In this document: positions 16,912 through 25,764 of the stretch, piece after piece
Layout: each line of letters starts with the position of its first letter
How positions within the stretch are numbered: position 1 is the first letter of the stretch
NCBI RefSeq assembly: GCF_003614185.1
Contig: NZ_KZ987724.1
Location: 779,707-830,760, forward strand
Length of the DNA: 51,054 nucleotides
Direction: 5' to 3'
Origin: Paenibacillus aceti
GTDB taxonomy: Bacteria; Bacillota; Bacilli; Paenibacillales; Paenibacillaceae
Position numbers and translations under genes: made by a program
Notes under the pieces: generated by a model
What the model saw: the letters and a program-made list of their open reading frames with translations, nothing else
What the model was told of the DNA's origin: nothing
The model's database searches: none

Positions 16912-17928
16912 TTGTCAAAGGGAAACTCAGGGATGCTGACAGGAAGACAAAAAGCGGCGATTTTGTTAATTACTTTAGGCCCGGAAGTGTCCGCAGAAAT
17001 TTTCAAACATTTGCGTGAGGAAGAAATTGAACAGCTCACGCTGGAAATAGCAAATGTACGTAAGGTCGATAGTGCAGATAAAGAAATGATCATGACAGAA
17101 TTCCATCAGATTTGTCTGGCTCAGGAGTACATTTCTCAGGGCGGTATCAACTATGCCAAGGAGATTCTGGAGAAGGCGCTTGGCGAGAGCAAGGCTCAGG
17201 ATATTCTTAACCGATTGACTGCAACCTTGCAGGTAAGACCGTTCGACTTCGCTCGTAAGGCCGATCCGAATCAAATTCTTAACTTCATTCAGAATGAGAA
17301 CGCGCAGACGATTGCATTGGTGCTGTCTTACCTGCAATTTGAGCAAGCTGCCGCGATTCTGTCCTCGCTACCCCAAGAGAAACAAGCTGAGGTGGCACGT
17401 CGGATCGCGATGATGGATAGTACTTCGCCTGAGGTCATTTCCCAGGTGGAGCGTGTGCTGGAGCAGAAGCTGTCGGCTACAGTAACTCAGGATTACACCA
17501 GCGCCGGCGGTATAGAATCGATTGTACAAATCTTGAATGGTGTCGATCGTGGTACAGAGAGGACGATTCTGGATTCTCTGGAAATTCAGGACCCGGAATT
17601 GGCCGAGGAAATCAAGAAGCGCATGTTCGTATTCGAGGATATCGTCAACATCGACAATCGTTCGATTCAACGGATTATCCGCGACCTCGAGAATGCCGAT
17701 TTACAGCTTGCGCTTAAAGTGGCAAGCGAAGAGGTACGCGAAGCGGTTTTCCGCAATATGTCCAAACGGATGTCCGATACATTCAAGGAAGAAATGGAGT
17801 ATATGGGGCCTGTGCGGTTGCGTGATGTGGAAGAGGCTCAGACTCGCATTGTAGCTACGATACGTAGACTGGAAGAAGCCGGTGAGATCATTATTGCTCG
17901 TGGCGGAGGGGATGACATCATTGTCTAA
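16912..17928 (+). CDS. fliG: Flagellar motor switch protein FliG
   Basis: 338 residues if TTG 16912 is used. AGAGGTGA just upstream favours it, while GTG 16903 (GAGGA upstream) would add three residues. FliG carries torque from stator to rotor. The N-terminal LTGRQKAAILLITLGPEVSA binds FliF; the middle EHPQT-type motif reads NENAQTIALVLSYL; the C-terminal domain has the charged torque helix (ADLQLALKVASEEVREAVFRNMSKR). It ends in the near-invariant GGGDDIIV. It overlaps fliH by 8 nt. Confidence 0.97.
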   Translation: MSKGNSGMLTGRQKAAILLITLGPEVSAEIFKHLREEEIEQLTLEIANVRKVDSADKEMIMTEFHQICLAQEYISQGGINYAKEILEKALGESKAQDILNRLTATLQVRPFDFARKADPNQILNFIQNENAQTIALVLSYLQFEQAAAILSSLPQEKQAEVARRIAMMDSTSPEVISQVERVLEQKLSATVTQDYTSAGGIESIVQILNGVDRGTERTILDSLEIQDPELAEEIKKRMFVFEDIVNIDNRSIQRIIRDLENADLQLALKVASEEVREAVFRNMSKRMSDTFKEEMEYMGPVRLRDVEEAQTRIVATIRRLEEAGEIIIARGGGDDIIV

Positions 17929-18757
17929 TTTGATTAAGGTGTCGCAGTACGTACCGGTAGATGTTCTTAAGCAATTGGATCTAGCCAAATCCTATGCCGT
18001 GGCCGAAGAGCCGGTAGTTGAGCAGGAGATGGAGCCGATCCATGAAATTGAAGCCAAAGCCAGATCGGAAGCAGATCTCGCAGCTGAAGAAGCCAGACAG
18101 CAGATGCTAGCCGATGCCAAGGAATTCGCCGAGCAGCAAGTTAGGGCTGCCTCAGAGGAGGCAGAGGCCTTGCTCGCTGAAGCACGAGGACAGATTGAGG
18201 CTTGGTGGCAGGAGAAACGAGAACAGGATGAACATCTTGTCGAGGCCGTCAAATCGGATGGCTTCAGCCAAGGATATGAAGAAGGCAAGCTTCAGGCTGA
18301 ACAGGAGCTGAAGGAGAAGGTTGATCGAATGATGCAGGAGGCGAGCGCAGTATTGCAGCAGGCTTATGTCGAGAAAGAACGGATCATTCAAGAATCCGAG
18401 CCATTCCTCGTCGAGCTAAGTTGTGCGATCGCCGAGAAGATCATCGACAAACAGCTGTCTCTGGAGCCGGAATATACGGTAGAGCTCATTAAGAGCAGCC
18501 TTGCCCGCAAGAGAGAGCAAGGGGAGATTACGTTATGCGTAGCTCCAGCCCAATTTGCTTTTGTACAAGCAGCCAGAGAGGAATTGACGCTTGCGATCGA
18601 TTCCCAGGCTGAATTGCAAATTCTGCCCGATCCTACGGTGAAAGACCGCGGCTGCGTCATTCGCTCGGCTTACGGTAGTATCGATGCCAGAATTGATACC
18701 CAGCTTGCGGAGATCAAGAAGGAACTAGTGCGCATCTCGCTGCAAACTGAGGAATAG
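17921..18757 (+). CDS. fliH: Flagellar assembly protein FliH (ATPase regulator)
   Basis: 278 residues from TTG 17921, which has GGAGGGG 9 nt upstream; in-frame ATG 17912 abuts that site and is unlikely. FliH binds and restrains the FliI ATPase and tethers it to the switch. The N-terminal part is acidic and coiled (about 30-120, rich in Ala and Glu), followed by the FliH/YscL-type C-terminal domain (LSCAIAEKIIDKQLSLEPEY ... DRGCVIRSAYGSIDARIDTQLAEI). It overlaps fliG and lies 11 bp before fliI. Confidence 0.93.
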   Translation: MSNLIKVSQYVPVDVLKQLDLAKSYAVAEEPVVEQEMEPIHEIEAKARSEADLAAEEARQQMLADAKEFAEQQVRAASEEAEALLAEARGQIEAWWQEKREQDEHLVEAVKSDGFSQGYEEGKLQAEQELKEKVDRMMQEASAVLQQAYVEKERIIQESEPFLVELSCAIAEKIIDKQLSLEPEYTVELIKSSLARKREQGEITLCVAPAQFAFVQAAREELTLAIDSQAELQILPDPTVKDRGCVIRSAYGSIDARIDTQLAEIKKELVRISLQTEE

Positions 18758-18768
18758 GGGACGAAGAA

Positions 18769-20088
18769 ATGACAACCATTAATTCATCGCGTTATATCGA
18801 GCATCTTAGACAACTTGATCCTGTGCGTGTTAATGGCAAAGTCACACAAGTCATCGGCCTGATGATTGAGTCCGAGGGACCGGATGCAAGCATCGGCGAT
18901 GTCTGTTACATATATCCGAATAAATCTTCCCAGCCGCTCTTGGCAGAAGTCGTCGGATTCCGCGACAATAAGGTACTGCTGATGCCGCTTGGAGAGCTGC
19001 AATCGATTGGACCAGGCTGTGATGTTGTCGGGACCGGCAAGCCACTTACAGTGCAGGTCGGGTCTGAATTGCTCGGCAAGGTGCTGGACGGGCTGGGGCA
19101 GCCGCTGGATGGATCGATGCTTCCTTCAAGATTAGGGCATTATTCCACCTTCGCCAAACCGATTAATCCGCTTAGCCGCCCACGGGTCGCAGAGCCGATC
19201 AGCATTGGAGTCAGAGCGATCGATGGGTTGCTTACCATCGGCAAAGGACAGCGCGTTGGTATCTTCGCTGGTTCGGGGGTCGGGAAGAGTACATTGATGG
19301 GCATGATTGCCCGGAATACTTCAGCGGACGTTAACGTTATCGCACTGATAGGGGAACGCGGTCGCGAGGTAATGGACTTTATCGAACGTGATCTGGGGCC
19401 TGAAGGGCTTGAACGCTCGGTGGTCATCGTAGCCACTTCCGATCAGCCGGCATTGATCCGGATGAAGGGTGCATTGATCGCTACGACGATTGCAGAATAT
19501 TTCCGTGATCGCGGCCTCAACGTCATGCTGATGATGGACTCGGTCACCCGTTATGCTATGGCCCTGCGTGAAGTCGGGCTTGCAGTCGGAGAGCCTCCGG
19601 CGATGCGCGGCTACACCCCTTCGGTGTTCGCTGCTCTGCCGAAGCTGATGGAACGGGCGGGAACCGGTCCGGCCGGTTCGATTACGGCCTTCTACACTGT
19701 ATTGGTGGATGGCGACGATATGAACGAGCCGATCGCCGATGCTGTACGGGGGATTCTGGATGGGCATATCGTTCTGAACCGGAGCATCGCCAATAAAGGG
19801 CATTTTCCGGCGATTGATATTCTGGCCAGCATCAGCCGGGTAATGAAGGATATCGTGACTAAGGAACAGAATGAGGCAGCTGAGAATTACAAACGATTGC
19901 TTGCAGTGTATAAGGAATCCGAGGATTTGATTAATATCGGCGCTTACCAGCAAGGCTCCAATGCGGAGATCGACGAAGCGATAAGCTTTATCCAGAGCAT
20001 CTGGGCTTTTTCGAAGCAGAAGGTAGATGAGAAGGTAGTGCTGTCCGAAGCACAGGAACGTTTAATTTCCGAATTTACTAGGGAGTGA
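18769..20088 (+). CDS. fliI: Flagellum-specific ATPase FliI
   Basis: 439 residues. This F1-beta-like hexameric ATPase energises or assists unfolding of flagellar export substrates. Walker A GSGVGKST is at 168-175, and the Walker B region VMLMMDSVTRYAMALREVGLAVGEPP and the GSITAFYTVLVDGDDMNEPI segment are typical of the type III ATPase branch rather than F1. AGGGGA upstream supports ATG 18769. Its partners FliH and FliJ flank it. Confidence 0.97.
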   Translation: MTTINSSRYIEHLRQLDPVRVNGKVTQVIGLMIESEGPDASIGDVCYIYPNKSSQPLLAEVVGFRDNKVLLMPLGELQSIGPGCDVVGTGKPLTVQVGSELLGKVLDGLGQPLDGSMLPSRLGHYSTFAKPINPLSRPRVAEPISIGVRAIDGLLTIGKGQRVGIFAGSGVGKSTLMGMIARNTSADVNVIALIGERGREVMDFIERDLGPEGLERSVVIVATSDQPALIRMKGALIATTIAEYFRDRGLNVMLMMDSVTRYAMALREVGLAVGEPPAMRGYTPSVFAALPKLMERAGTGPAGSITAFYTVLVDGDDMNEPIADAVRGILDGHIVLNRSIANKGHFPAIDILASISRVMKDIVTKEQNEAAENYKRLLAVYKESEDLINIGAYQQGSNAEIDEAISFIQSIWAFSKQKVDEKVVLSEAQERLISEFTRE

Positions 20089-20099
20089 CAAATACAACG

Positions 20100-20543
20100 A
20101 TGAAGTTCCGTTACGCATATCAGAAAGTCGTTGATTTGAAGTCGAATGAGAAAACTCAGGCTGAATGGATGCTATCTGCTGCTGTGGGCGAGCTTCAAGC
20201 CCAGCAGCGCTCCTTGGAGCAGCTGTTCCTGGATCGTTCCAATGCTATGGCTGAAATTCAGTCGGAAATGGCGAATACGGCTTCGGTAGTGAAGCTGCAG
20301 GAGCTCCAATATTATATGGATTATTTAGAAGTATGTATTTTGCGGAAAACCGGCGATGTGAAACGGGCTGAAGTCAATGTCGATAAGAAGAAATCGCATT
20401 TGACCGGCAAGATGCTTGATGAGAAGGTTTGGCTGAAAGCCAAGGAGAAGGCCAAGCAGAAATTCCAGCACGAGATGCTTCTTCGGGAACAAAACGAACT
20501 GGACGAGATGGCTACGGTCCGGTTCGCCATGAAGGCCCGCTAA
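20100..20543 (+). CDS. fliJ: Flagellar export chaperone/ATPase stalk protein FliJ
   Basis: 147 residues, almost entirely charged alpha-helix, consistent with the two-helix coiled coil that inserts into the FliI ring. It begins MKFRYAYQKVVDLKSNEKTQ, typical of FliJ. ATG 20100 is preferred on protein grounds although GGGAG is about 14 nt away; GTG 20085 overlaps the fliI stop and sits on the ribosome site. Confidence 0.88.
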   Translation: MKFRYAYQKVVDLKSNEKTQAEWMLSAAVGELQAQQRSLEQLFLDRSNAMAEIQSEMANTASVVKLQELQYYMDYLEVCILRKTGDVKRAEVNVDKKKSHLTGKMLDEKVWLKAKEKAKQKFQHEMLLREQNELDEMATVRFAMKAR

Positions 20544-20591
20544 AAGAGAAGTGGGCAAAGCTATGGATGGTTAACGAAGGAGGGGATATGG

Positions 20592-21527
20592 ATGGCAAAA
20601 GATGAAATAGAGCTGGATGAGCAGATGGAGGAATCGGGCGGAGGGTTCTCGAGATTTTTATTCTTCGTCACGCCGATCATTTTCTTGATCGTAATGCTCA
20701 CAGTGCTCATGGCTTTATTCAATATGAATTTCCGCGATACGCTGTTTGACTTCGGCAAGCAAATACCGATCGTCAAAAATTGGATTCCTGATTCAGAGTC
20801 AGATACGCCGAAGGAGAAGAAGGAGCAGGAGACCAAGCTGCAAGAGAAGAGCTCGGAAGCGACGATCAAGCAGCTGAAGGAACAGCTGACGAAGCAGCAG
20901 CTTCAGCTCCAGGAGGCTGACGCGAAGGCGAAGGAGCAGGAGGACCAGGTTAAGAAGCTGCAGACTGAGCTGAGCAGCCAGCGCGAGGTGACCGCTAAGG
21001 CGGCTCAGGAAGAGGAAGCGGCGAATTATCTGAAGGAAGTTAAGAAGCTGTCGAAAATCTATGCGGATATGAGTCCTAGCAAGGCGGCGGCGATCTTCGA
21101 TAAGCTGACCGAGGAAGAGACACTGCAAATGCTCAGTGTCATGGGCAATGAGAGCAAGATAGCGATCCTGGAGAAGATGGACCCACAGAAGGCGGCGGAC
21201 ATTTCCATTCGCTTGAAGGATGTAAAGCCTTCCGAGGATTTGGCCATCGCTGCACTGCAATCCAGATTGAAGAAGGATTCGGAGACGGAGGCGCTCTCCG
21301 TTACGAATAAAACGCTGGACGATGAACAACTAGGCGCAACATTTGCTGCCATGTCAACAGATTCGGCAGCCAAGCTGATTCTGCAGACCTATAAAATCAG
21401 TCCGGACAAATCGCTGAAGATATTGCGGGCGATCGATGATACGACACGCTCGAAGATTATGTCTAAGATGACCGACGAGGATGATAAGCTATCTGTCAAA
21501 ATATTGAATCAGCTAGTGGCGAAATAG
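20592..21527 (+). CDS. ylxF: MotE-type/YlxF membrane protein with MgtE_N-like domain
   Basis: 311 residues with a single membrane segment (22-43), a long Lys/Glu/Gln coiled coil (about 70-150) and a C-terminal helical repeat domain. The repeats (YADMSPSKAAAIFDKLTEEE, ILEKMDPQKAADISIRLKD) resemble the MgtE intracellular N domain, which is also related to FliG repeats. Homologues sit between fliJ and fliK in many Bacillales, where the protein is called YlxF or MotE-like; MotE in other bacteria is a periplasmic chaperone for a motor protein. A structural motor role is inferred. AAGGAGGGG precedes the ATG. Confidence 0.85.
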   Translation: MAKDEIELDEQMEESGGGFSRFLFFVTPIIFLIVMLTVLMALFNMNFRDTLFDFGKQIPIVKNWIPDSESDTPKEKKEQETKLQEKSSEATIKQLKEQLTKQQLQLQEADAKAKEQEDQVKKLQTELSSQREVTAKAAQEEEAANYLKEVKKLSKIYADMSPSKAAAIFDKLTEEETLQMLSVMGNESKIAILEKMDPQKAADISIRLKDVKPSEDLAIAALQSRLKKDSETEALSVTNKTLDDEQLGATFAAMSTDSAAKLILQTYKISPDKSLKILRAIDDTTRSKIMSKMTDEDDKLSVKILNQLVAK

Positions 21528-21573
21528 CGTTTAGTGGTTCAATAGTGAATCTTGAAAGGAGGTGAAAAAAAAT

Positions 21574-23016
21574 ATGACTCAAGCGGTAACTAATTTATTC
21601 ACTGGCAATCAGGCAAGCTCTGTTCTATCCGCCGGAGGCGGCAAGGGAGCAGCTTCTGTAGATCCATCCCAATCATTCAGTCAGGCTATGCTCAATTTGA
21701 TGGGCGGAGGCGGTCAATCCCAGCAAGTACAGCTCTTAACTCAATTGAATGCTCTGTTAGGCGGGGCAGCTGAGATGGCTGGCGAGGAAGTGCAGACGGA
21801 TTCTCAGACGGAGGCGCTGGACAATTTAATGGATAGCTTGCTTCAGCAGCTAGAACAGTTGGATGATGCATTGGTCGACAATCCGTCGCTTCTGTCAGCA
21901 CTGCAAAGCTGGATCATTCAGGCACAGCAGTCGCTGCAGCCTAACGAAGCAGCTTCAGGCATGGATACAGCGGTTCCCGCTGAGGAGCAATTGCCTGTAC
22001 TGGCACAGCATGCAGAGACGATCAAATTCTCGCTGCATGACACATTGCTACAGCTGGCGGCCACGCATATCGAGTCGAAGGCAGCAGGTGCAACTGCAGG
22101 AGCTAACGCTCAGCCCTTTGAACATATGCTCGGATCTCTGAAGAGCATTCTGGACGCTACAGGAGTAAAAGCTGAAGTGAAGGACACTGCTGCGGAATCT
22201 TCTCGCTCCATAGCTGGGAATAAGGGGACGGACGTGCTTCTTCATCTGACTGCTAACAAGGTCTTGGGCACCGAAAACGGGAAAGCCGTGAGTGCGAGGC
22301 AAGAGGTTGTACCTGCCATTCATTTAGCTGGTAAGACTGGCTTATCTGCATCAGAAGCTCTGACATCAACTGGCAATGTACAACAGCTGGAGGGAATCGA
22401 GAAGTCTGGTTCCGCTTCAAGCGCGGATGATATGCCATCCTTGCAATTCGGACAGGTCGTCACGGCGGGTCAGCTCGCTCTGCGTGATGCAGGGGCAGCG
22501 CAATTGACAGTTAAGGCTCCGCCCGTACCTGTAGAGAACTTCGGCAAAGAAGTAGGACAGTTCCTGATTAATAAGCTGGATATTATTAAAGCCCATGGAA
22601 TGTCTGAAGCGAGAATCTCCTTGAATCCTCAGCATCTGGGCAGTGTCGATGTACAGATCAAGATGCAGGGTGGGCAACTGGTAGCGCAGTTTATTACTGA
22701 GCATGCCTTTGCCAAGGAATCTCTTGAAGCACAAATGTCACAGCTGCGTTCTGCATTACAGGCTCAAGGACTCCAGGTGAGCAAGCTCGAAGTAACGCAG
22801 AATACTTCTCTCTCTTCACATATGTATCATGACGGAAGGCAGCAGCCAGGCAGTGGAACCGGTCAGCAGCAACAAGGCAAACGGCGTGATGTAACCACCG
22901 GTACTGAAGAGGAATTATTGTCTGTCTACGATCTTAATGAAGAATGGAATGACTGGGTTAGCGAGGTTAGAGCCAGTGCCATGAACTTGGGCAGCTCCTT
23001 CGTAGCCAGAGCATAG
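21574..23016 (+). CDS. fliK: Flagellar hook-length control protein FliK
   Basis: 480 residues from ATG 21574, preceded by a perfect AAAGGAGGTGA. The N-terminal two thirds are low-complexity and Gln/Ala/Ser-rich, as expected for the exported ruler. The C-terminal Flg_hook domain (about 346-415) shows ARISLNPQHLGSVDVQIKMQ, GGQLVAQFITEHAFAKESLE and LRSALQAQGLQVSKLEV. FliK measures the hook and switches FlhB specificity. flgD and flgE follow. Confidence 0.94.
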   Translation: MTQAVTNLFTGNQASSVLSAGGGKGAASVDPSQSFSQAMLNLMGGGGQSQQVQLLTQLNALLGGAAEMAGEEVQTDSQTEALDNLMDSLLQQLEQLDDALVDNPSLLSALQSWIIQAQQSLQPNEAASGMDTAVPAEEQLPVLAQHAETIKFSLHDTLLQLAATHIESKAAGATAGANAQPFEHMLGSLKSILDATGVKAEVKDTAAESSRSIAGNKGTDVLLHLTANKVLGTENGKAVSARQEVVPAIHLAGKTGLSASEALTSTGNVQQLEGIEKSGSASSADDMPSLQFGQVVTAGQLALRDAGAAQLTVKAPPVPVENFGKEVGQFLINKLDIIKAHGMSEARISLNPQHLGSVDVQIKMQGGQLVAQFITEHAFAKESLEAQMSQLRSALQAQGLQVSKLEVTQNTSLSSHMYHDGRQQPGSGTGQQQQGKRRDVTTGTEEELLSVYDLNEEWNDWVSEVRASAMNLGSSFVARA

Positions 23017-23034
23017 GGAGAGGAGGTAAGCATT

Positions 23035-23601
23035 ATGGCAGATGTCGTTACACCAAAGGTCATGTGGCCGAATTACTCGGCTGAGAATGTAGCCACCGCG
23101 AGCAAGCTCGATAACACCTTGGGCAAGGATGCCTTCCTCAAATTGCTGATTACGCAAATGGGGAATCAGGACCCGTTATCCCCGATGGACAATAAGGATA
23201 CAATCGCTCAATTGGCACAGTTCTCATCGGTAGAGCAATTGGTCAAAATTTCCGATCAGATCGCCGTGATGAACCAGTCGCTCGGCAACACTTCTGGACT
23301 CATCGGCAAGGCCGTCAGTTGGAATAAATCAACTACTACCGGAGAATACGATATCGCGACCGGGAAGCCTGTAATTATCTCAGATAAAGCGGGTGGAATC
23401 GTTGAAGCGGTGATCGTTCGGGATGGTCAAATGTATGTCAGAGTCGGAAATCAGGACATTGAGGTGTCCAAGATCGAGAGAGTGGAGAATCCACCGGAAG
23501 TCGAGGAGCCTTCTGATCGGCCTTCCGAGGAAATCCAGCCTCCTGCAGAGACTGCTCCGGAGGAACCGCCGGTAGATCAAGGGGCGAAGACCGATGAATG
23601 A
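23035..23601 (+). CDS. flgD: Flagellar hook capping protein FlgD
   Basis: 188 residues. The conserved N-terminal export and cap segment (KDAFLKLLITQMGNQDPLSPMDNKDTIAQLAQFSSVEQL) is followed by a Tudor-like domain (GKAVSWNKSTTTGEYDIATG ... GQMYVRVGNQDIEVSKIERV). The final 35 residues are a Pro/Glu-rich tail (EEPSDRPSEEIQPPAET) not seen in short FlgD proteins. GGAGGT precedes ATG 23035. The 3' end overlaps the next gene by 8 nt. Confidence 0.94.
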   Translation: MADVVTPKVMWPNYSAENVATASKLDNTLGKDAFLKLLITQMGNQDPLSPMDNKDTIAQLAQFSSVEQLVKISDQIAVMNQSLGNTSGLIGKAVSWNKSTTTGEYDIATGKPVIISDKAGGIVEAVIVRDGQMYVRVGNQDIEVSKIERVENPPEVEEPSDRPSEEIQPPAETAPEEPPVDQGAKTDE

Positions 23602-23980
23602 GCCAGTACGCATAGGTAATCTGTACCCAGGCATCGCCCGTCCGGGTGCGCTTCAGCAGCCGAAGAATAGTGCTGGAATCCAGCCGCAGGCGGGGAATTC
23701 CTTCGATGAATTGTTCCAGAAGGAGTTAATTCGTCTGAGCAACCACGCCGTCAAGCGTATGGAGCAACGGGGAATTGAGCTTAAGCCTGAGCAGATCAGC
23801 AAGATCAATTCAGCCATCGACAGCGCGGCTGCCAAGGGAGCCAAGGATTCCTTAATTCTGATGAAGGATATGGCGCTGATCGTCAATGTGCAGAACCGTA
23901 CGGTCGTTACGGCGATGGACAAGAGCAGTATGCAGGATAATGTATTTACTCAAATCGATAGTGCAGTTATTATTTCTTAA
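23594..23980 (+). CDS. ylzI: Flagellar operon protein of the TIGR02530/YlzI family
   Basis: 128 residues. The family core is plain: SFDELFQKELIRLSNHAVKRMEQRGIELKPEQISKINSAIDSAAAKGAKDSLILMKDMALIVNVQNRTVVTAMD. Homologues lie between flgD and flgE in Firmicutes. The function is not established; a hook-assembly role is inferred from position. The start overlaps the end of flgD, indicating coupling. A hairpin (23982-24008) follows the stop. Confidence 0.88.
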   Translation: MNEPVRIGNLYPGIARPGALQQPKNSAGIQPQAGNSFDELFQKELIRLSNHAVKRMEQRGIELKPEQISKINSAIDSAAAKGAKDSLILMKDMALIVNVQNRTVVTAMDKSSMQDNVFTQIDSAVIIS

Positions 23981-23981
23981 T

Positions 23982-24008
23982 TTGGCTGGCCCGGATTCGG
24001 AGAGCCAA
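23982..24008 (+). other. Hairpin between ylzI and flgE
   Basis: TTGGCT (23982-23987) pairs with AGCCAA (24003-24008), with an inner CCG/CGG. No U-tract follows, so it is unlikely to terminate. It lies 61 nt before the flgE start. Confidence 0.45.
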
Positions 24009-24069
24009 GCAGATGCCGCAGATCGACTGAAGCGGCTCTAACAACTATCAAACGGGAGGAATAGAGCAA

Positions 24070-24891
24070 ATGTTAAGATCAATGTACTCTGGCGTGTCCG
24101 GGATGCGCGGGTTTCAAACGAAGCTTGACGTAATCGGTAATAACATCGCCAACGTTAATACCGTTGGTTTTAAGTCTGGACGAGTTATGTTCAAGGATAT
24201 TATGAGTCAGACCGTCTCCGGTGTTACCGCACCTGCAGAGGGTGAGAGCGGCGGTGTGAATGCCAAGCAAATCGGCCTCGGCGTATCCATCGGATCGATC
24301 GATACGATACACACGGGCGGCAGCGCGATGACGACGAATAATCCGCTTGATTTACGGATCGATGGGGATGGATTCTTCCTTGTAAAATTATCCGGTGATC
24401 AAGAGGTTCCTTTCCTGACAAGAGCAGGGGATTTCCACCTGGATGCCGCTCGTCAGCTGGTTACCTCCGACGGCTTGCTTGTATGTGATGCCGGAGGTGA
24501 GGTTCTCGAACCGATCGGTGAGGATGTAACAGCCTTCTCGATCGCTGCAGACGGAACGATCATCCAGAAGATGAGTACCGGTGAGACGGAAGCGGGCGCA
24601 CAAATCGGGCTTGCCAAGGTAATTAACCCGGAAGGGCTTGAGAAGATCGGCGGCAATCTGTATCGGGTGACGCTGAACGCGATTGGCGATGGCGGGCTTG
24701 AACCGACTACTGCGAATAATACCGAGGCTGGTACAGGCTCTATTGTCGCAGGACAGCTCGAAATGTCCAATGTCGATTTAACTGGCGAATTCACAGAGAT
24801 GATTGTAGCGCAGCGCGGATTCCAGGCGAACTCCCGGATTATTACGACTTCTGATGAAGTGCTGCAGGAAGTCGTTAACCTGAAACGATAA
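24070..24891 (+). CDS. flgE: Flagellar hook protein FlgE (FlgG-type in Bacillus naming)
   Basis: 273 residues. The N-terminal rod/hook helix (SGMRGFQTKLDVIGNNIANVNTVGFKSGR) and the C-terminal helix (EFTEMIVAQRGFQANSRIITTSDEVLQEVVNLKR) surround a D1-type domain (DLRIDGDGFFLV, RAGDFHLDAARQLVTSDG). Position after fliK, flgD and ylzI matches the hook gene of B. subtilis, originally called flgG. Length is close to that short Bacillus hook protein, much shorter than E. coli FlgE. Non-terminator hairpins lie on both sides of the gene. Confidence 0.93.
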   Translation: MLRSMYSGVSGMRGFQTKLDVIGNNIANVNTVGFKSGRVMFKDIMSQTVSGVTAPAEGESGGVNAKQIGLGVSIGSIDTIHTGGSAMTTNNPLDLRIDGDGFFLVKLSGDQEVPFLTRAGDFHLDAARQLVTSDGLLVCDAGGEVLEPIGEDVTAFSIAADGTIIQKMSTGETEAGAQIGLAKVINPEGLEKIGGNLYRVTLNAIGDGGLEPTTANNTEAGTGSIVAGQLEMSNVDLTGEFTEMIVAQRGFQANSRIITTSDEVLQEVVNLKR

Positions 24892-24901
24892 GCCTAACAG
24901 T

Positions 24902-24931
24902 TAGCGGGGGAGGGCTTCCCCCCTCCCGCTA
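24902..24931 (+). other. Strong GC-rich hairpin after flgE, no U-tract
   Basis: TAGCGGGGGAGGG faces CCCTCCCGCTA across CTTCCC, with a two-base bulge. The sequence after it (TTGAGGTC) has no T-run. It lies within a 108-bp gap inside the operon and could block 3' exonucleases or attenuate transcription into swrD. Confidence 0.55.
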
Positions 24932-24999
24932 TTGAGGTCTGTGTGGCAAGCTCAGGGAGAATGCAGACGACTTACTGTTGTTAAGACGGGAGGTTAATA

Positions 25000-25224
25000 A
25001 TGATTTCTGTTACGAAATTGAACGGCTCGCAGATGTGGCTTAACGCCCTGATGATTGAGGCCGTAGAGGAAACACCTGATACATACGTAACCTTGGTTAC
25101 TGGTAAGCGTATTATAGTGCTGGAGAAGGCGGCCGAGATCATTTCCATGGTGAAGGAGTATTACAGTGAAATCGGCATCCACGCAGCAACCATTAAAGTG
25201 CAACAGACGGAGGAATGGTCATGA
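25000..25224 (+). CDS. swrD: FlbD/SwrD family flagellar protein
   Basis: 74 residues: MISVTKLNGSQMWLN, ETPDTYVTLVTGKRIIVLE and a C-terminal helical tail are characteristic of the small FlbD family. In B. subtilis the homologue SwrD raises motor power and is needed for swarming. GGGAGG precedes the ATG. The stop overlaps the fliL start (ATGA). A hairpin separates it from flgE, so its level may differ from that of upstream genes. Confidence 0.93.
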   Translation: MISVTKLNGSQMWLNALMIEAVEETPDTYVTLVTGKRIIVLEKAAEIISMVKEYYSEIGIHAATIKVQQTEEWS

Positions 25225-25697
25225 AGAAGATGGCGCCTTGGCTCATTACAATTTTGCTGGCAATCACACTGATCGTGCTGGCCGCCTTCCTGCTTATGAA
25301 TCAACTTACGAATTCTGACCGGGGCAGTGAAGTGAAGCAGGCAGTCAGCGATGTAGCGGTTCCCAAAAATTTTTCTGCGGATGAAATTGTATCGGTAACT
25401 TCCACAATCGAAGGCATCAAGACGAATTTGTCGGACCCAAGCTATGTTGTCGGCATGGATTTCGCGTTCCAGCTCGACACGGCGATGACGAAGGAAGCTT
25501 TTGACAAGATCAAGGATTTTAAAGTGAAACCGATCATTATCAAAACTTTGGCAGACACCAAACCGGATGAATTGACCGGGGCAAAGGGCAAGGATAATCT
25601 GAGCTCCAAGCTGCTGAATTTGATCAACAAATCACTGCCAGAAGGGAAGTTAGTTCAGATCGATATCACTAATTTTATTATGCAACCTATCTACTAA
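25221..25697 (+). CDS. fliL: Flagellar basal-body-associated protein FliL
   Basis: 158 residues with one membrane segment (about 7-28) and an extracytoplasmic domain containing IEGIKTNLSDPSYVVGMDFAF, the usual FliL start of the stomatin-like fold. FliL supports the stator around the rotor. ATG 25221 is used because GGAGG is 8 nt upstream; ATG 25215 is too close to that site. Confidence 0.9.
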   Translation: MKKMAPWLITILLAITLIVLAAFLLMNQLTNSDRGSEVKQAVSDVAVPKNFSADEIVSVTSTIEGIKTNLSDPSYVVGMDFAFQLDTAMTKEAFDKIKDFKVKPIIIKTLADTKPDELTGAKGKDNLSSKLLNLINKSLPEGKLVQIDITNFIMQPIY

Positions 25698-25764
25698 TAT
25701 AGGTTCGCTGACTACCACTACTAGTTGATATTGATAGATTACTTTTCTTGAGGGGGTGAGAGGT

